Notes: generated by a model not told the origin, from the letters alone. 64,000 bases of DNA from Nocardia vaccinii NBRC 15922 (GCF_001613305.1 NZ_BDCC01000009.1:186001-250000); one strand, 5' to 3'; positions 20,117-30,977 are shown, counted from the stretch's first letter. Numbers and translations: made by a program.

Positions 20117-21619
20117 ATGCGAACATCCCTCGGCATCTCCGCCGGGAACGAGGTGGTGTGCTCGGCGCTGGTCGCCACAGCACCCAACGGCGCTCAGGAA
20201 TTCGACTACCGAATCGTCTCCGCGGACGCCGCACAATCCGACCTCGGCGATCTGGTGGCCTCCTCGATCGAGCTGATGACCACTCAGATGCCCCGCGAAT
20301 TCGTGTATCCGCGCGGTGCGCACGCCGCCGGACCGACGCCCGGCGAACCGTTTCCCACCCCCGGTGCCATCGCGGTCGCCTACCGCGATCGGGAACAGGC
20401 CGTGGCGATCCGCTCGGCCATCGGCCGCCAGCGTCGCGACGTCCAGCTGATCCTGGAAAGCACTGCCGCACTGACCTATCTGCGCCACACCGGCCTGCTC
20501 GACCGATACGAAACGGTCGGCCTGATCGATCTCGGCGCCTCCGGTATGACCGTCTCGGTGGCCGACGTCGCCGACGACGCGGTACTGCACAGCGAGCGCA
20601 CGGACACCGTCAGCGGCAACGCCATGGACGAGCTGATCTATCACCATCTGCTCGACTGCCATTTCGCCCGCCGCGGCACCCGGCCCAACCGCACGATGCT
20701 CATCAACCGCGCTCGGGCTGCCAAGGAGCACCTGTCCATCGCCCCGGCGGTCACCATCGATCACGTCGCCGGGCAGGCGCTCAAACTCACCCGCGCCGAT
20801 TTCGAGGAGCTGATCGCCGACCTGTTGCACGAGGCCGCGATCTACGCCGCAGCGGTGTTCGCGCGCGCGCCGAAATATCCGCGGGCGGTCACCGTGATCG
20901 GCGGTTGCGGCAATATGGCCGCCGTGGTCAACGGCCTCGCCGATCTGCTCGACCTGATCGTGCTCACCGTGCCCGAGCCGGAGGCGGCGACCGCGAAAGG
21001 CGCTGCGCTGGTTGCCGATTCGGTGCAGCCGTCGGCCTTCCCGGTGATCAGCCTCGGCTCGGATGCCAAACCCGGCACCTTCACCAAGCTCGTCGGCACC
21101 CTGGCCGGTGCGGTCGTGGTGCTCGGCCTGGTCGTCGGGTACGGCGTCAAGGAACTGGTGCCGACCGCCGATCACGACGTCACACCCGCCGGTACCAGCC
21201 ATACAGCGGATTTCCCGACCACCACGGCACCGCAGTCGGCTCCCCTCCCCGCGAGCCCATCGACCACCACCACCGAGCAGGCCACGCCCAGCCGGCACAC
21301 CGCGGCCACCACCACACCGAGCCCATCGTCCTCGGACACCAGCGAGCAGCCCACCACCACCCCGAGCCCCACACCGCCGACCACCGGCGTACCGCTGCGT
21401 CCGGACCCAGGACTGCCGCCCATTCCCCTACCGGATCTGCCGCACTTGTTCGGCCCGCTGCTGGGCAGCACCACCCCGCAGCCCGCCGTGCCGAACACCG
21501 CCCCGGCCCCGACCACCACACCGGTGCCGACCACAACGGCGACACCGAGTCACGGCCCGCATTTGCCGCGCGCCAACACCGGTTCAGCCGCGCGAGCGAC
21601 GCTCCACCCCGTCAACTGA
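20117..21619 (+). CDS. membrane-anchored Hsp70/actin-like protein with Pro/Thr-rich tail
   Basis: A 500-residue protein of the Hsp70/actin ATPase superfamily without a substrate-binding domain. The ATPase region (about residues 1-315) includes MRTSLGISAGNEVVC, VGLIDLGASGMTVSVADV (phosphate-2-type loop), a hinge LTRADFEELIADLL and VTVIGGCGNMAAVVNGLADL (adenosine loop). A single transmembrane helix (about 324-345) follows, then a Pro/Thr/Ser-rich extracellular tail of about 150 residues. I prefer the ATG at 20117, which has GGGAGGTGA correctly spaced, over the GTG at 20111. It lies divergent from groES. Such proteins are common in nocardiae; the role is unknown. A decayed copy of its 3' end follows. 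Confidence 0.82.
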   Translation: MRTSLGISAGNEVVCSALVATAPNGAQEFDYRIVSADAAQSDLGDLVASSIELMTTQMPREFVYPRGAHAAGPTPGEPFPTPGAIAVAYRDREQAVAIRSAIGRQRRDVQLILESTAALTYLRHTGLLDRYETVGLIDLGASGMTVSVADVADDAVLHSERTDTVSGNAMDELIYHHLLDCHFARRGTRPNRTMLINRARAAKEHLSIAPAVTIDHVAGQALKLTRADFEELIADLLHEAAIYAAAVFARAPKYPRAVTVIGGCGNMAAVVNGLADLLDLIVLTVPEPEAATAKGAALVADSVQPSAFPVISLGSDAKPGTFTKLVGTLAGAVVVLGLVVGYGVKELVPTADHDVTPAGTSHTADFPTTTAPQSAPLPASPSTTTTEQATPSRHTAATTTPSPSSSDTSEQPTTTPSPTPPTTGVPLRPDPGLPPIPLPDLPHLFGPLLGSTTPQPAVPNTAPAPTTTPVPTTTATPSHGPHLPRANTGSAARATLHPVN

Positions 21620-22150
21620 CGTCGGCAACCGACGACACCGCGCCGAATACCGGCCCGGCCCCGACCCGGAACAACAACCCCGAGTTACGGCTCGTTTCCC
21701 CCCGCGCAGACATCGATCAGACCGAGCGGCACTCCACCTCTCCGACCGACGCAGCCAACGGGCGACAACGCAAGGTGCTGGGTTCGTTTCGGCTCCACAA
21801 CGGAACACCTTCCCCGGAGATACGGCCCGCCTCTCCCGCGCGCCGAACCACGGCCTGTTTCTCTCTCCCCCGGCCGGCACTGATTCGGCCGCGCGACAGT
21901 CCATTCCACCGGCTGACGCCACTCACCGACGACAGCACACCGACCCGGCCCAGACCCGAAAGCAGCTATGCCGACGCACGATCCGCATCTGCCGCATGCC
22001 GGTGCCGGGGCGGCCGGGTGAGCCGAACTCCAACTCGCCGGCCGGGCGATCTCCGCCGCATCGGCCGACTACGACATCGGAATGAATACCCGCTGTACAG
22101 ATTGTGCGGCCCCGTCCGCGGGCCCGCTGCTGCCGTAAGCTGTCGCGGTC
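21620..22150. other. 531-base region with degenerate copies of the Hsp70-like gene 3' end
   Basis: No intact gene. In the same frame as the upstream gene, after stops near 21618 and about 21880-21915, a stretch at 21974-22021 encodes THDPHLPHAGAGAAG, echoing the true C-terminus (THPHL type: SHGPHLPRANTGSAAR, 21551-21598). Three loosely repeated segments of about 130-150 bases are visible between them. It reads as a decayed tandem duplication of the tail. Confidence 0.5.
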
Positions 22151-23341
22151 ATGCGCATGGGACCAGTACGCCGTATCGTCGTGGCCGTCGCCGCGATCAG
22201 CACCGCGGCGGCGAGTGCGTGCGGGCACCCCGCTCCGGCGGAACCGGTCCAGCAGATCATCGACGTCTCCGAGAACGCCTGCGGCCAGGGGTGGACCGAT
22301 CCACACACCGGTCAGCAGACTCTCTATTTCCGCAATACCGGTTCCAATCCGACGACGGTCGACCTCATCGACGTCCGCACCGGCGCGATCTCCGCCGAGG
22401 TGCCCGATATCGGGCCGAACACCACCCGCAGCACCCGGGTCGACGTCGGGGGCGGCACGTTCGCCTTCCGGTGCGCCATGGAAGGTTCGGGCAACGCGCT
22501 GATCACCGGACCGACCGTGACGATCGCCGGGCCACCCGCGGCCTCGGCGGTACCGCCGGTCACCCCCGAGGATCTGTACGGGCCGGACAAACAGTACGTG
22601 GATTACGTCGCGACCGGGCTGAACCGGCTGGCCGCCGACACCGACCTCCTACGCGACACGGTCGATCGCGGTGATCTCACCGCGGCGCGCACGGCCTGGC
22701 TGACCGCCCATCTGGATTACGAACGACTCGGCGCGGCCTACAACGCATTCGGCGAGTACGACGGCAAACTCGACGGCCGGAGCGACGGTCTTGCCGGGGG
22801 CAACGCCGATCCGCAGTTCACCGGATTTCACCGAGTGGAATACGGCCTGTGGCACGGTGAGTCGCTCACGACGCTGGCCGGGACCGCCGAGCAATTGGCC
22901 CGAGATGCGCACGGACTGGTCGCGGACTTCCCGAATATCCAGGTCCCGCTGCTGGATCTCGGCCTGCGCACGCACGAAATCTTGGAGAACACACTGCAAT
23001 TCGAGATGACCGGCGATGCCGACTACGGCAGCGGCACCTCACTGGCCACCGCCGTGGCGAACATCGCTGGAACCCGGGAGTTGCTCACCGTGCTGGATCC
23101 GGTGCTGCGCAACCGATATCGGCAGCTCCCTGAGGTGACGACCTGGTTGAACCGCTTCGAAACCCTGTTGCAGGCGCATCACACCGATGCGACTCCCGGC
23201 ATTCCGGCCAGTGGCACCTGGACTTCGGTGTCCGCGCTGAGCCGGTCGGATCGGCAGCGGCTGAACGGCACCCTGAGCCGGCTGCTGGAATATCTCGCTC
23301 CGATCGCGACCATCTGCAAACCGCGAAAGACGTTCCAGTGA
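22151..23341 (+). CDS. efeO: EfeO-type iron uptake lipoprotein (cupredoxin plus M75 domain)
   Basis: 396-residue periplasmic/envelope component of the EfeUOB iron system. An N-terminal signal with possible lipid cysteine C24 (ASACG) precedes a cupredoxin-like domain (about 40-128) and an imelysin/M75 domain (about 140-390) with the diagnostic HxxE metal motif [10 protein letters not shown] (H227, E230). The stop overlaps the GTG start of efeB by 4 bases. The ferrous permease efeU, usually first in the operon, is absent upstream. The function with EfeB alone, perhaps heme or iron capture, is inferred. Confidence 0.9.
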   Translation: MRMGPVRRIVVAVAAISTAAASACGHPAPAEPVQQIIDVSENACGQGWTDPHTGQQTLYFRNTGSNPTTVDLIDVRTGAISAEVPDIGPNTTRSTRVDVGGGTFAFRCAMEGSGNALITGPTVTIAGPPAASAVPPVTPEDLYGPDKQYVDYVATGLNRLAADTDLLRDTVDRGDLTAARTAWLTAHLDYERLGAAYNAFGEYDGKLDGRSDGLAGGNADPQFTGFHRVEYGLWHGESLTTLAGTAEQLARDAHGLVADFPNIQVPLLDLGLRTHEILENTLQFEMTGDADYGSGTSLATAVANIAGTRELLTVLDPVLRNRYRQLPEVTTWLNRFETLLQAHHTDATPGIPASGTWTSVSALSRSDRQRLNGTLSRLLEYLAPIATICKPRKTFQ

Positions 23342-24558
23342 CCGCGAATCCATCGCCGAGTCGGCGCTCCTTCCTGCGCGGTGCGATGGCCGCGGGCGTC
23401 GGCGGCGCGGTAACCGCGGCCTCGGCGGTCGCCCCCGCCGCGTTGCATACGGTCACCGCCGCACCGGTCGCACCACCGTTCCACGGAATCCACCAGGCCG
23501 GAATCGCCGATCCGCCGCCGCCCGGTGCGCAGGGGATCACGGCGTCGTTCGATGTGATCGCCGAGAATCCGGCCGAGCTGACCGAGTTGTTCCGCACCCT
23601 CACCGAACGCGCCCGCATCCTGAGCGACGGCGGCCCGCCGTCCGCGGTCGGCATCACCGCACCGCCCGCCGACAACGGCGTACTCGGTCCGGAGATCCCG
23701 CCGGGCGGGCCGGTGATCACGGTGGGCGTCGGCGCCAGCCTGTTCGACGACCGATACGGCCTGTCCGACAAGCGGCCCGCGAAGCTGACGGCGATGCCGA
23801 TGTTCCCCAACGACGATCTCCGATCCGCCTGGTGTCACGGCGATCTGAGCCTGCAACTGGCCGCTGCCGACGCCGATGTCTGCGTGCACGCGCTGCGCGA
23901 CATCACCCGCGCGACGCGCGGTGCGATGCAGCCGCGCTGGCGGATGAACGGTTTCGTCAGCCCGCCCCGGCCGAGTGGGACGCCGCGAAATCTGTTCGGC
24001 TTCAAGGACGGAATCGCCAATCCGGTCAGTGCCGACTTCCAGCATCTGGTGTGGGCCGGGGCCGGGGAACCCGCCTGGGCGGCCGGGGGCACCTATCAGG
24101 TGGTCCGGCTGATCCGGATGCTCGTGGAGTTCTGGGATCGGGTCGCGATCACCGAGCAGGAGAACATGTTCGGCCGGGTGCGCGATACCGGCGCGCCGCT
24201 GAACGGCGATCACGAGAGCGACCTACCGGACTACAGCGATGATCCCACCGGACTGGTCATCCCGCTGAACGCCCATATCCGCCTGGCCAATCCGCGCACG
24301 CCCGATACCGCGGGCAGTCGGATCCTGCGACGCAGTTTCAACTACGACCGCGGCAACGACGACACCGGCAATCTCGATCAGGGCCTGATCTTCCTGTGCT
24401 ACCAAAGTGATCCGCACGCGCAGTTCGAGACCGTGCAGAAACGGCTGGCGGACGAACCGCTGGTCGACTACATCTCACCCTTCGGCGGCGGATATTTCTT
24501 CGTGTTGCCGGGCGTGCGCGATGACGCGGATTTCTACGCTCGCGCGCTGGTGACGTGA
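23338..24558 (+). CDS. efeB: EfeB-type Dyp peroxidase / deferrochelatase, Tat-exported
   Basis: 406-residue Dyp-type heme peroxidase. A Tat signal ([18 protein letters not shown]) directs the folded heme protein across the membrane. The peroxidase core shows GFKDGIANP with distal Asp224 and the C-terminal [13 protein letters not shown] segment typical of EfeB. Starts at a GTG that overlaps the efeO stop (GTGA), so the two are translationally coupled. EfeB proteins oxidise porphyrinogens or release iron from heme; which holds here cannot be read from sequence. Confidence 0.92.
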   Translation: MTANPSPSRRSFLRGAMAAGVGGAVTAASAVAPAALHTVTAAPVAPPFHGIHQAGIADPPPPGAQGITASFDVIAENPAELTELFRTLTERARILSDGGPPSAVGITAPPADNGVLGPEIPPGGPVITVGVGASLFDDRYGLSDKRPAKLTAMPMFPNDDLRSAWCHGDLSLQLAAADADVCVHALRDITRATRGAMQPRWRMNGFVSPPRPSGTPRNLFGFKDGIANPVSADFQHLVWAGAGEPAWAAGGTYQVVRLIRMLVEFWDRVAITEQENMFGRVRDTGAPLNGDHESDLPDYSDDPTGLVIPLNAHIRLANPRTPDTAGSRILRRSFNYDRGNDDTGNLDQGLIFLCYQSDPHAQFETVQKRLADEPLVDYISPFGGGYFFVLPGVRDDADFYARALVT

Positions 24559-24745
24559 GCGGAGCGAACCGCGGACACAGCGCGCATCGCGCACGACGGA
24601 GGCGAGCGCCGGCGAGGCGGAGTCGTGAGGGGAACTTCCATCCGACAAGCGGACGTCGCCCGGTGTTCACCCTTGGGAAATCTCCGCTCGTGACTATCGT
24701 GTGACTTCGCATGAGCGGCGAGGCGGGATCGACCCAGGAGGACAC

Positions 24746-26362
24746 GTGAGTACAGGCTCCCAGCGGCGCGCACGGGCGCAGGGCGGCAGCGGGAAGTACA
24801 AGCGGGGCACGACGATCGCCGCCGCCGTCGCGACGGTCGGGCTGCTCGCGGCCGCGTGCTCGTCCTCGACCAGCACCACGGCGACCGACAAGTCGGCGAC
24901 GACCACGACGCCGATCAAGCACATCGTGGTGCTCTACGACGAGAACATCTCGTTCGACCACTATTTCGGCACGTATCCGAACGCCGCCAACACCGACGGC
25001 GTGCCGTTCCACGCCGCGCCCGGCACCCCGGCTGTCAACGGGCTGACCCCGGATCTGTTGACGCACAACCCGAATCTGTTCCAGCCGCAGCGCCTGGGCC
25101 CGGATCAGGCGATGACCTGCGATCAGGACCACTCCTACAAGGCCGAGCAGGAGGCGTTCGACAACGGCAAGATGGATCAGTTCGTCCAGAAGACGCAGAA
25201 GGACGAATGCCCGGCCGCCTACGGTCCCAACGGGATCGTCATGGACTACTACGACGGCAACACGGTCACCGCCTTGTGGAACTACGCCCAGCATTACGCG
25301 CTGAGCGACAACTCCTTCGGCACCACCTTCGGCCCGTCCACGCCGGGCGCGCTCGAGGTGACCGCCGCGCAGACCTACGGCGCGCAGGCCATCGACGCGA
25401 AAACCGGTAAGCCGGTGCAGGATCCGAATCTGGTCGCCGCACCGGACGAGCAGGGCGTCGGCTCCGATATCGACGACGCCGACCCCGCCTACGACGACTG
25501 CTCGAACAAGAGCCACACCACCACCGACAATCTGATGGCCATGAACGGCAAGAACATCGGTGACGAGCTGAACGACAAGAACATCAGCTGGGGTTGGTTC
25601 CAGGGCGGATTCACTCCGACCGGCAAGAACGACGCCGGGTACGCCGTGTGCGGCACGAAGCACGCGAACGTCGGCGGTCAGCAGGCGCTGGACTACAGCC
25701 CGCACCACGAGCCGTTCCAGTACTTCAAGTCCACGTCCAATCCGCATCACACCGTCCCGGCGTCGCTGGACGAGGTCGGCCACGCCGGTCCGGCCAATCA
25801 CCAGTACGGGTTGGAGTGGTTCGACCAGGCCGCCAAGGCGGGCAAACTGCCCGCAGTGAGCTACGTCAAGGCGTCCGAATATCAGGACGGCCACGCGGGA
25901 TACTCCGATCCGATCGACGAGCAGCACTTCCTGGTGGACCGGATCAACGCCATCCAGCAGTCGCCGGACTGGAAGTCGACCGCGATCTTCATCGCCTACG
26001 ACGACTCCGACGGCTGGTACGACCATGTTGCCGGGCCGGTGATCAACGGTTCCACCAGCGCCTCGGACGTCTACGGCCCGTGCGCGAGCAAGCCCGCCCT
26101 CGGCGGTCACCAGGGCCGCTGCGGCACCGGCCCGCGCCTGCCGCTGCTGGCGATCTCCCCCTACGCCAAGACCAACCACGTCGACCACACCCTGACCGAT
26201 GAGACCTCGATCGTGAAGTTCATCGAAGCCAACTGGTCCCTGCCCACCCTCGGCAACGGTTCCTCCGAAGCCAGCGCAGGCGACCTGTCCGGGATGTTCG
26301 ACTTCGCCTCCCCCAAGGCCGCCCAGTTGATCCTCAACGCCGACGGCACCGAAAAGCACTGA
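24746..26362 (+). CDS. secreted alkaline-phosphatase-superfamily phosphoesterase (phospholipase C/acid phosphatase type)
   Basis: 538-residue exported phosphoesterase of the PF04185 family (AcpA/PLC-like). A long basic N-terminus and hydrophobic segment end at LLAAACSSS, a plausible lipoprotein cysteine. The catalytic region begins IKHIVVLYDENISFDHYFGT (about residues 62-81), where Asn/Ser positions hold the nucleophile and metal; DGWYDHV and RLPLLAISPYAK are the conserved C-terminal elements. I use the GTG at 24746 with AGGAGG just upstream. Substrate could be phosphomonoesters or phospholipids; not determinable. It ends at a terminator. Confidence 0.87.
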   Translation: MSTGSQRRARAQGGSGKYKRGTTIAAAVATVGLLAAACSSSTSTTATDKSATTTTPIKHIVVLYDENISFDHYFGTYPNAANTDGVPFHAAPGTPAVNGLTPDLLTHNPNLFQPQRLGPDQAMTCDQDHSYKAEQEAFDNGKMDQFVQKTQKDECPAAYGPNGIVMDYYDGNTVTALWNYAQHYALSDNSFGTTFGPSTPGALEVTAAQTYGAQAIDAKTGKPVQDPNLVAAPDEQGVGSDIDDADPAYDDCSNKSHTTTDNLMAMNGKNIGDELNDKNISWGWFQGGFTPTGKNDAGYAVCGTKHANVGGQQALDYSPHHEPFQYFKSTSNPHHTVPASLDEVGHAGPANHQYGLEWFDQAAKAGKLPAVSYVKASEYQDGHAGYSDPIDEQHFLVDRINAIQQSPDWKSTAIFIAYDDSDGWYDHVAGPVINGSTSASDVYGPCASKPALGGHQGRCGTGPRLPLLAISPYAKTNHVDHTLTDETSIVKFIEANWSLPTLGNGSSEASAGDLSGMFDFASPKAAQLILNADGTEKH

Positions 26363-26447
26363 GCGACAAGCGGTCCGGGCCGGTAGATCAACGGGTCCGA
26401 ACCGGTTGCCCAGGACGAACCGAAAAGCCGCCTCGGCACAACCTCAG

Positions 26448-26480
26448 ACTCGACCTATCGCTATATGCGATAGGTCGAGT
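26448..26480. terminator. hairpin between phosphoesterase gene and tsaD
   Basis: Perfect 14-bp stem ACTCGACCTATCGC / GCGATAGGTCGAGT with loop TATAT, between convergent genes. About 85 bases after the phosphoesterase stop. No clear T-run. Confidence 0.75.
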
Positions 26481-26609
26481 CGTGTGCTGTTCGAGACAAC
26501 CGGCTCCCGGGCGGGCAGCCGATCATCATGCTCACCGTGTTCTGGAAGACCCGCCGGCGTGAGATCCGCCGGGTCGCGCGGGCCGAACTTGCCGAGCAGG
26601 TCTGCGGAC

Positions 26610-27644
<1,035 letters not shown>

Positions 27645-27732
27645 GCCCGCTCACCCCTGTCGGTCGGCACATCGGTTGTGCGACAGCCTGTTTCACAGCC
27701 CGCACGGATCATGTCCAGCGGTGCGCCGCGGT

Positions 27733-28245
27733 TCATGTGAGCACCTCGTTCGGATCGACGACGCCGGCGGTCGCGGGGCGGCGCATGGTGAACGCGTCGG
27801 CCCCGCTGGGCTGGTAGTAGTTCTTGCGCAGGCCGATGATGTGAAAGCCGTGCTTCTCGTACAGCGCGATCGCCGGGGCGTTGTCGGTGCGGACCTCGAG
27901 GAAGACCGGACCACCGCGCTTACCCGCCTCGGCCAGCAACGCGCGCAGCAGGGTGGTGCCGATCCCGCCGCGATGGCTGTCCGGGTCGACGCCGATCGTG
28001 TGCACCTCGGCCTCGGGATGATTCAGCGGACCCAGCAGCGCGATCCCGGCATAGCCGACGATGCGGCCGGATTCGTCCCGCGCGACCAGGTACCGGTTGT
28101 GCGCGCCGGCGAGCTCGGATTCGAAGGCCACTTCCGGCCAGGGATCGTCCTCGGGGAACAGCACCTGCTCGAGTTCGACACAGCGATCGATCGCCGACCG
28201 ATCCATCGGCTCGATCCGGATCGACGGCGCGATCCGACCACTCAT
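27733..28245 (-). CDS. rimI: ribosomal-protein-alanine N-acetyltransferase RimI
   Basis: 170-residue GNAT acetyltransferase that in bacteria modifies the N-terminus of S18. Conserved: EAEVHTIGVDPDSHRGGIGT (acetyl-CoA P-loop HRGGIG), EVRTDNAPAIALYEKHGF. I start at the ATG at 28245 (MSGRIAPSI). An upstream in-frame extension exists but only reads through a tandem repeat. Between the tsaB stop and this start there are 142 bases made of two repeat copies; in relatives the genes usually touch. Confidence 0.92.
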   Translation of the reverse strand: MSGRIAPSIRIEPMDRSAIDRCVELEQVLFPEDDPWPEVAFESELAGAHNRYLVARDESGRIVGYAGIALLGPLNHPEAEVHTIGVDPDSHRGGIGTTLLRALLAEAGKRGGPVFLEVRTDNAPAIALYEKHGFHIIGLRKNYYQPSGADAFTMRRPATAGVVDPNEVLT

Positions 28246-28258
28246 GCTGCGTCCTCTC

Positions 28259-28392
28259 GGGCATGACCGGGGACCTGCATGGTGACGCTCCGCCGCCTCC
28301 GGCCCTGACCACTCACGACTGCACCATCGCGGGCATGACCGAGGACCTGCGTGGTAACGCTCCGCCGCTGTCTCCGGCCCTGACCACTCACG
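28259..28392. repeat. tandem duplication between tsaB and rimI
   Basis: Two copies, 28259-28317 and 28331-28392 (period 72), both starting GGGCATGACCG and ending CTGACCACTCACG. They differ at a few bases and by a three-base insertion. The second copy includes the tsaB stop codon. The rimI start (ATGAGTGGTC on the minus strand) repeats the same junction, so the rimI start region was probably copied twice. Confidence 0.85.
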
Positions 28393-29137
28393 CCCGGACC
28401 GCCTGATAGCTGCGTTCGACCGCATCGGGGCGGCGCAGATACAGCGGGATCAGCGGCTGCGGCGTGGCTCGCGCCAGCAGCTCGGCGGCGGCGGCGCTGA
28501 CCAGCCCGGCCGGGGACGGTGTCTCCACCGGCAGCACCGGAAGGTCGAAAAAGTCCACGTGCGAAGCGGATCCGGCGATCACGGTGGAATCACCGGACTC
28601 CAGCTCGCCCGGTTTGCACACCTGCGGCCCCGCGACGCGCACCACCGCGCGCCCCTGCGGACCGCCATTGCCGTTGCCGACCACGAAAGATCCGGCCAGG
28701 GCCGCCTTGGACACCGCGCGATAGCGGGCCCAGTACACCTCGCGGCGCCGGGCGTCGGTGACCACCAACAGTTCGGCGTCGACCGCGGAGATGTCGCGCC
28801 ACGCGGCCGCGGCGATCGCGTCCAGGCTGCACACCCCGTACACCGGCAGGCCCAGCGCGTCGCCGAATGCGGCGGCGGTCGCCATCCCGACGCGCAGTCC
28901 GGTGAACGGGCCCGGCCCGACACCGACGACGACCGCGTCGAGTTCGGCGCGGGAACGTCCTGCGGTGTCGAAGCATTCGAGAATCTGCGGGGTGAGCACC
29001 TCGTTGTGAGCGCGGGCGTCCACGGTCACCCGGGACGCGAGCGTGCGGACCTCATGGTGCTGGGGCGCGGCCTGCTCCAGTGCCACCAGTCCCGCGGTGA
29101 CGGCAGGCGTCGCGGTGTCGAGGGCGAGTACAAGCAT
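28388..29137 (-). CDS. tsaB: tRNA threonylcarbamoyladenosine biosynthesis protein TsaB
   Basis: 249-residue non-catalytic partner of TsaD, actin-like fold. MLVLALDTATPAVTAGLV start and VVVGVGPGPFTGLRVGMATA (about residues 73-92) are diagnostic. It lies between rimI and tsaE; the 303 bases separating it from tsaE are unusual for this operon, which is compact in relatives. Confidence 0.93.
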   Translation of the reverse strand: MLVLALDTATPAVTAGLVALEQAAPQHHEVRTLASRVTVDARAHNEVLTPQILECFDTAGRSRAELDAVVVGVGPGPFTGLRVGMATAAAFGDALGLPVYGVCSLDAIAAAAWRDISAVDAELLVVTDARRREVYWARYRAVSKAALAGSFVVGNGNGGPQGRAVVRVAGPQVCKPGELESGDSTVIAGSASHVDFFDLPVLPVETPSPAGLVSAAAAELLARATPQPLIPLYLRRPDAVERSYQAVRA

Positions 29138-29440
29138 GATTGCCTCAACGATACCGGGTGGTCACCTCCACGACGGCAACCCGGCCGCCCCCGGTTCACC
29201 TCATCGTCGCAGCGGTGTCACCGCCTCGGACCGCATCGGGTAGCGCGGATCCGTGCATCGACGCCAACAACCATGCACCGCAACGATTACCGACTCCGAT
29301 GCCACCGTCATCGCGATATGCGGCACCGGTCCGTCCGACGTTCACACCCGACAATGGTGTCCGGCATCACACCACATGGGTGCCATTCGTGGAGTCGCGT
29401 CGGCGGCCGGACATCCGGCGATCCGTTCGGGCTCGCCGAC
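29138..29440. other. 303-base gap between tsaE and tsaB
   Basis: No gene, hairpin or repeat is obvious. In related genomes these two genes adjoin, so this is inserted or expanded sequence. It could hold a separate promoter for tsaB. Confidence 0.45.
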
Positions 29441-29887
29441 TCAGGTGGCCGCGACCCACTCCCAGGTCGCCGTGCGGACGTCCGAATCCGGCTCGCGGCG
29501 CAGCAGCACGCGCAGGTGCCGGTCGGCGAGATGTTCCACGACGCCCAGACCCCATTCGACGACCACGACGGCGTGATCCAGATCGGTGTCCAGATCGAGG
29601 GAATCGAGTTCGTCCAGATCACCGCCGAGGCGGTAGGCATCGACGTGAACCATGCCGACCGCGCCGGGATGGTTCCCGGCCCGATGCTGGCGGGCGATGA
29701 TGAACGTCGGCGAGCTGACCCGCCCCTGCACCCCGAGCCCATCCGCGAGCCCGCGGGTCAACGCGGTCTTCCCCGCGCCCAGCGGACCGTCGAGCACGAC
29801 CAGATCCCCCGGGCCCAGGTCGCGGGCCAGTTCGCGACCGAGTGCCTCGGTATCCTCGACCGTCGGCAGAATCCGCTGTTCAGCCAC
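29441..29887 (-). CDS. tsaE: tRNA t6A biosynthesis ATPase TsaE
   Basis: 148-residue P-loop ATPase that binds the TsaB-TsaD complex. Walker A is DGPLGAGKTALTRGLADG (about residues 36-53), followed by SSPTFIIARQH and VHVDAYRLGGDLDELD; VVVVEWG closes the core. The start is a GTG at 29887, overlapping the stop of the upstream hydrolase gene by 8 bases. Confidence 0.93.
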   Translation of the reverse strand: MAEQRILPTVEDTEALGRELARDLGPGDLVVLDGPLGAGKTALTRGLADGLGVQGRVSSPTFIIARQHRAGNHPGAVGMVHVDAYRLGGDLDELDSLDLDTDLDHAVVVVEWGLGVVEHLADRHLRVLLRREPDSDVRTATWEWVAAT

Positions 29888-30977
29888 CTGCGACTTCCCG
29901 TCTTTCCCCGGCGCCGAGCAGCCCGCCGCGCAACAGCAGGCGGTCCAGAGCGGCATTGACCAGATCCGGGTACTGCATATGCACCATATGTGCGGCGTCG
30001 GTGACGCGGACCAGATCGGCATCGGGCAACCGACGAGCCAGCGCGACCGAATTCCGGAACGGAATCACCATGTCGTGCCCACCGCCGAGGACCAGCTCCG
30101 GCAGCGGGGCGAGAGTGGGCAACGCCGCGGATTCGTCGTGCACGTGCAGGGCATCGAGAAATTTCACGATGGTGTCGACCCGCGTCCGATCGATCATCGA
30201 GGTGGTGAACCGGGACAGCGTCGGACTCACGTCACCGTGGAACGAGCTGACGTGCAGGATCGGTGCGATCACCTGCCGGGCGGCGACCCGCCCGGCCTGT
30301 ATCAGCGCGGGCGCGGCGTGCACGGCCACACGGAATCCGTCGATGGCCGGATTGCGCAGCAGCTGCGGCACACCGGCCGCGGCGACCTGCGCTGCCGCGG
30401 TCGACAGCAGCGCCACCGCGCGTACCCGCTCTTCGAACAGCTCCCGAAACTGCGCGGCGGCGGCGAGAATCGCCATCCCGCCCATGGAATGTCCGACCAG
30501 CATCAGCGGACCGTCCGGCGCGCACGCCCGCACCACCTCGACCAGATCGCGGCCCAGTTGCGGCACGGTACAGCCGCCGATGCCCGACTCACCCGAGCGG
30601 CCGTGCCCGCGCAGATCGAAAAAGATCATGCGAACCGTTGGGCCCCATAGCTTTTCCAGATCGCGCCGCTGAAAGTGGAAGGACTCCATGCTGTTGCAGA
30701 AGCCGTGCACGAAGACCACGGTGCCGGGAGCGTCCTCGGGCCCGCACTCCCGAACTGCCAGCGCCACACCGTCTTCGGTGACCACCGTGCGCGCTCGGTC
30801 CCGATCAAGCAGCGTGAAATCCTCCTCGCGCAGCTCGTCGACGCGGGCGGGCCACTGCACCGTGGCGCCGACGCGCCGCAGCGCATGCGTGGCGGCAAGT
30901 GCGCCGAGCACACCCGCGGTCGCCATTCCACCCTGACACACGACCTTCGCAATACTCTGTGGCCGAGCGTATTTCAT
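29880..30977 (-). CDS. alpha/beta hydrolase (alr-tsaE intergenic family)
   Basis: 365-residue hydrolase with a short hydrophobic N-terminus (AKVVCQGGMATAGVLGALAA), then FVHGFCNSMESFHFQ, RGHGRSGE, the nucleophile elbow VGHSMGGMA, the acid GGGHDMVIP and the final AAHMVHMQYP, so the Ser-Asp-His triad appears complete. It overlaps alr by 4 bases (ATGA) upstream and tsaE by 8 bases downstream, indicating one operon. Substrate unknown; such hydrolases are common at this place in actinobacteria. Confidence 0.87.
   Translation of the reverse strand: MKYARPQSIAKVVCQGGMATAGVLGALAATHALRRVGATVQWPARVDELREEDFTLLDRDRARTVVTEDGVALAVRECGPEDAPGTVVFVHGFCNSMESFHFQRRDLEKLWGPTVRMIFFDLRGHGRSGESGIGGCTVPQLGRDLVEVVRACAPDGPLMLVGHSMGGMAILAAAAQFRELFEERVRAVALLSTAAAQVAAAGVPQLLRNPAIDGFRVAVHAAPALIQAGRVAARQVIAPILHVSSFHGDVSPTLSRFTTSMIDRTRVDTIVKFLDALHVHDESAALPTLAPLPELVLGGGHDMVIPFRNSVALARRLPDADLVRVTDAAHMVHMQYPDLVNAALDRLLLRGGLLGAGERREVAGG

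Noticed and set aside
20074..22674. 866-residue frame over the Hsp70-like and EfeO genes
   Set aside because: It overlaps two well-supported genes in another frame and is compositionally biased.
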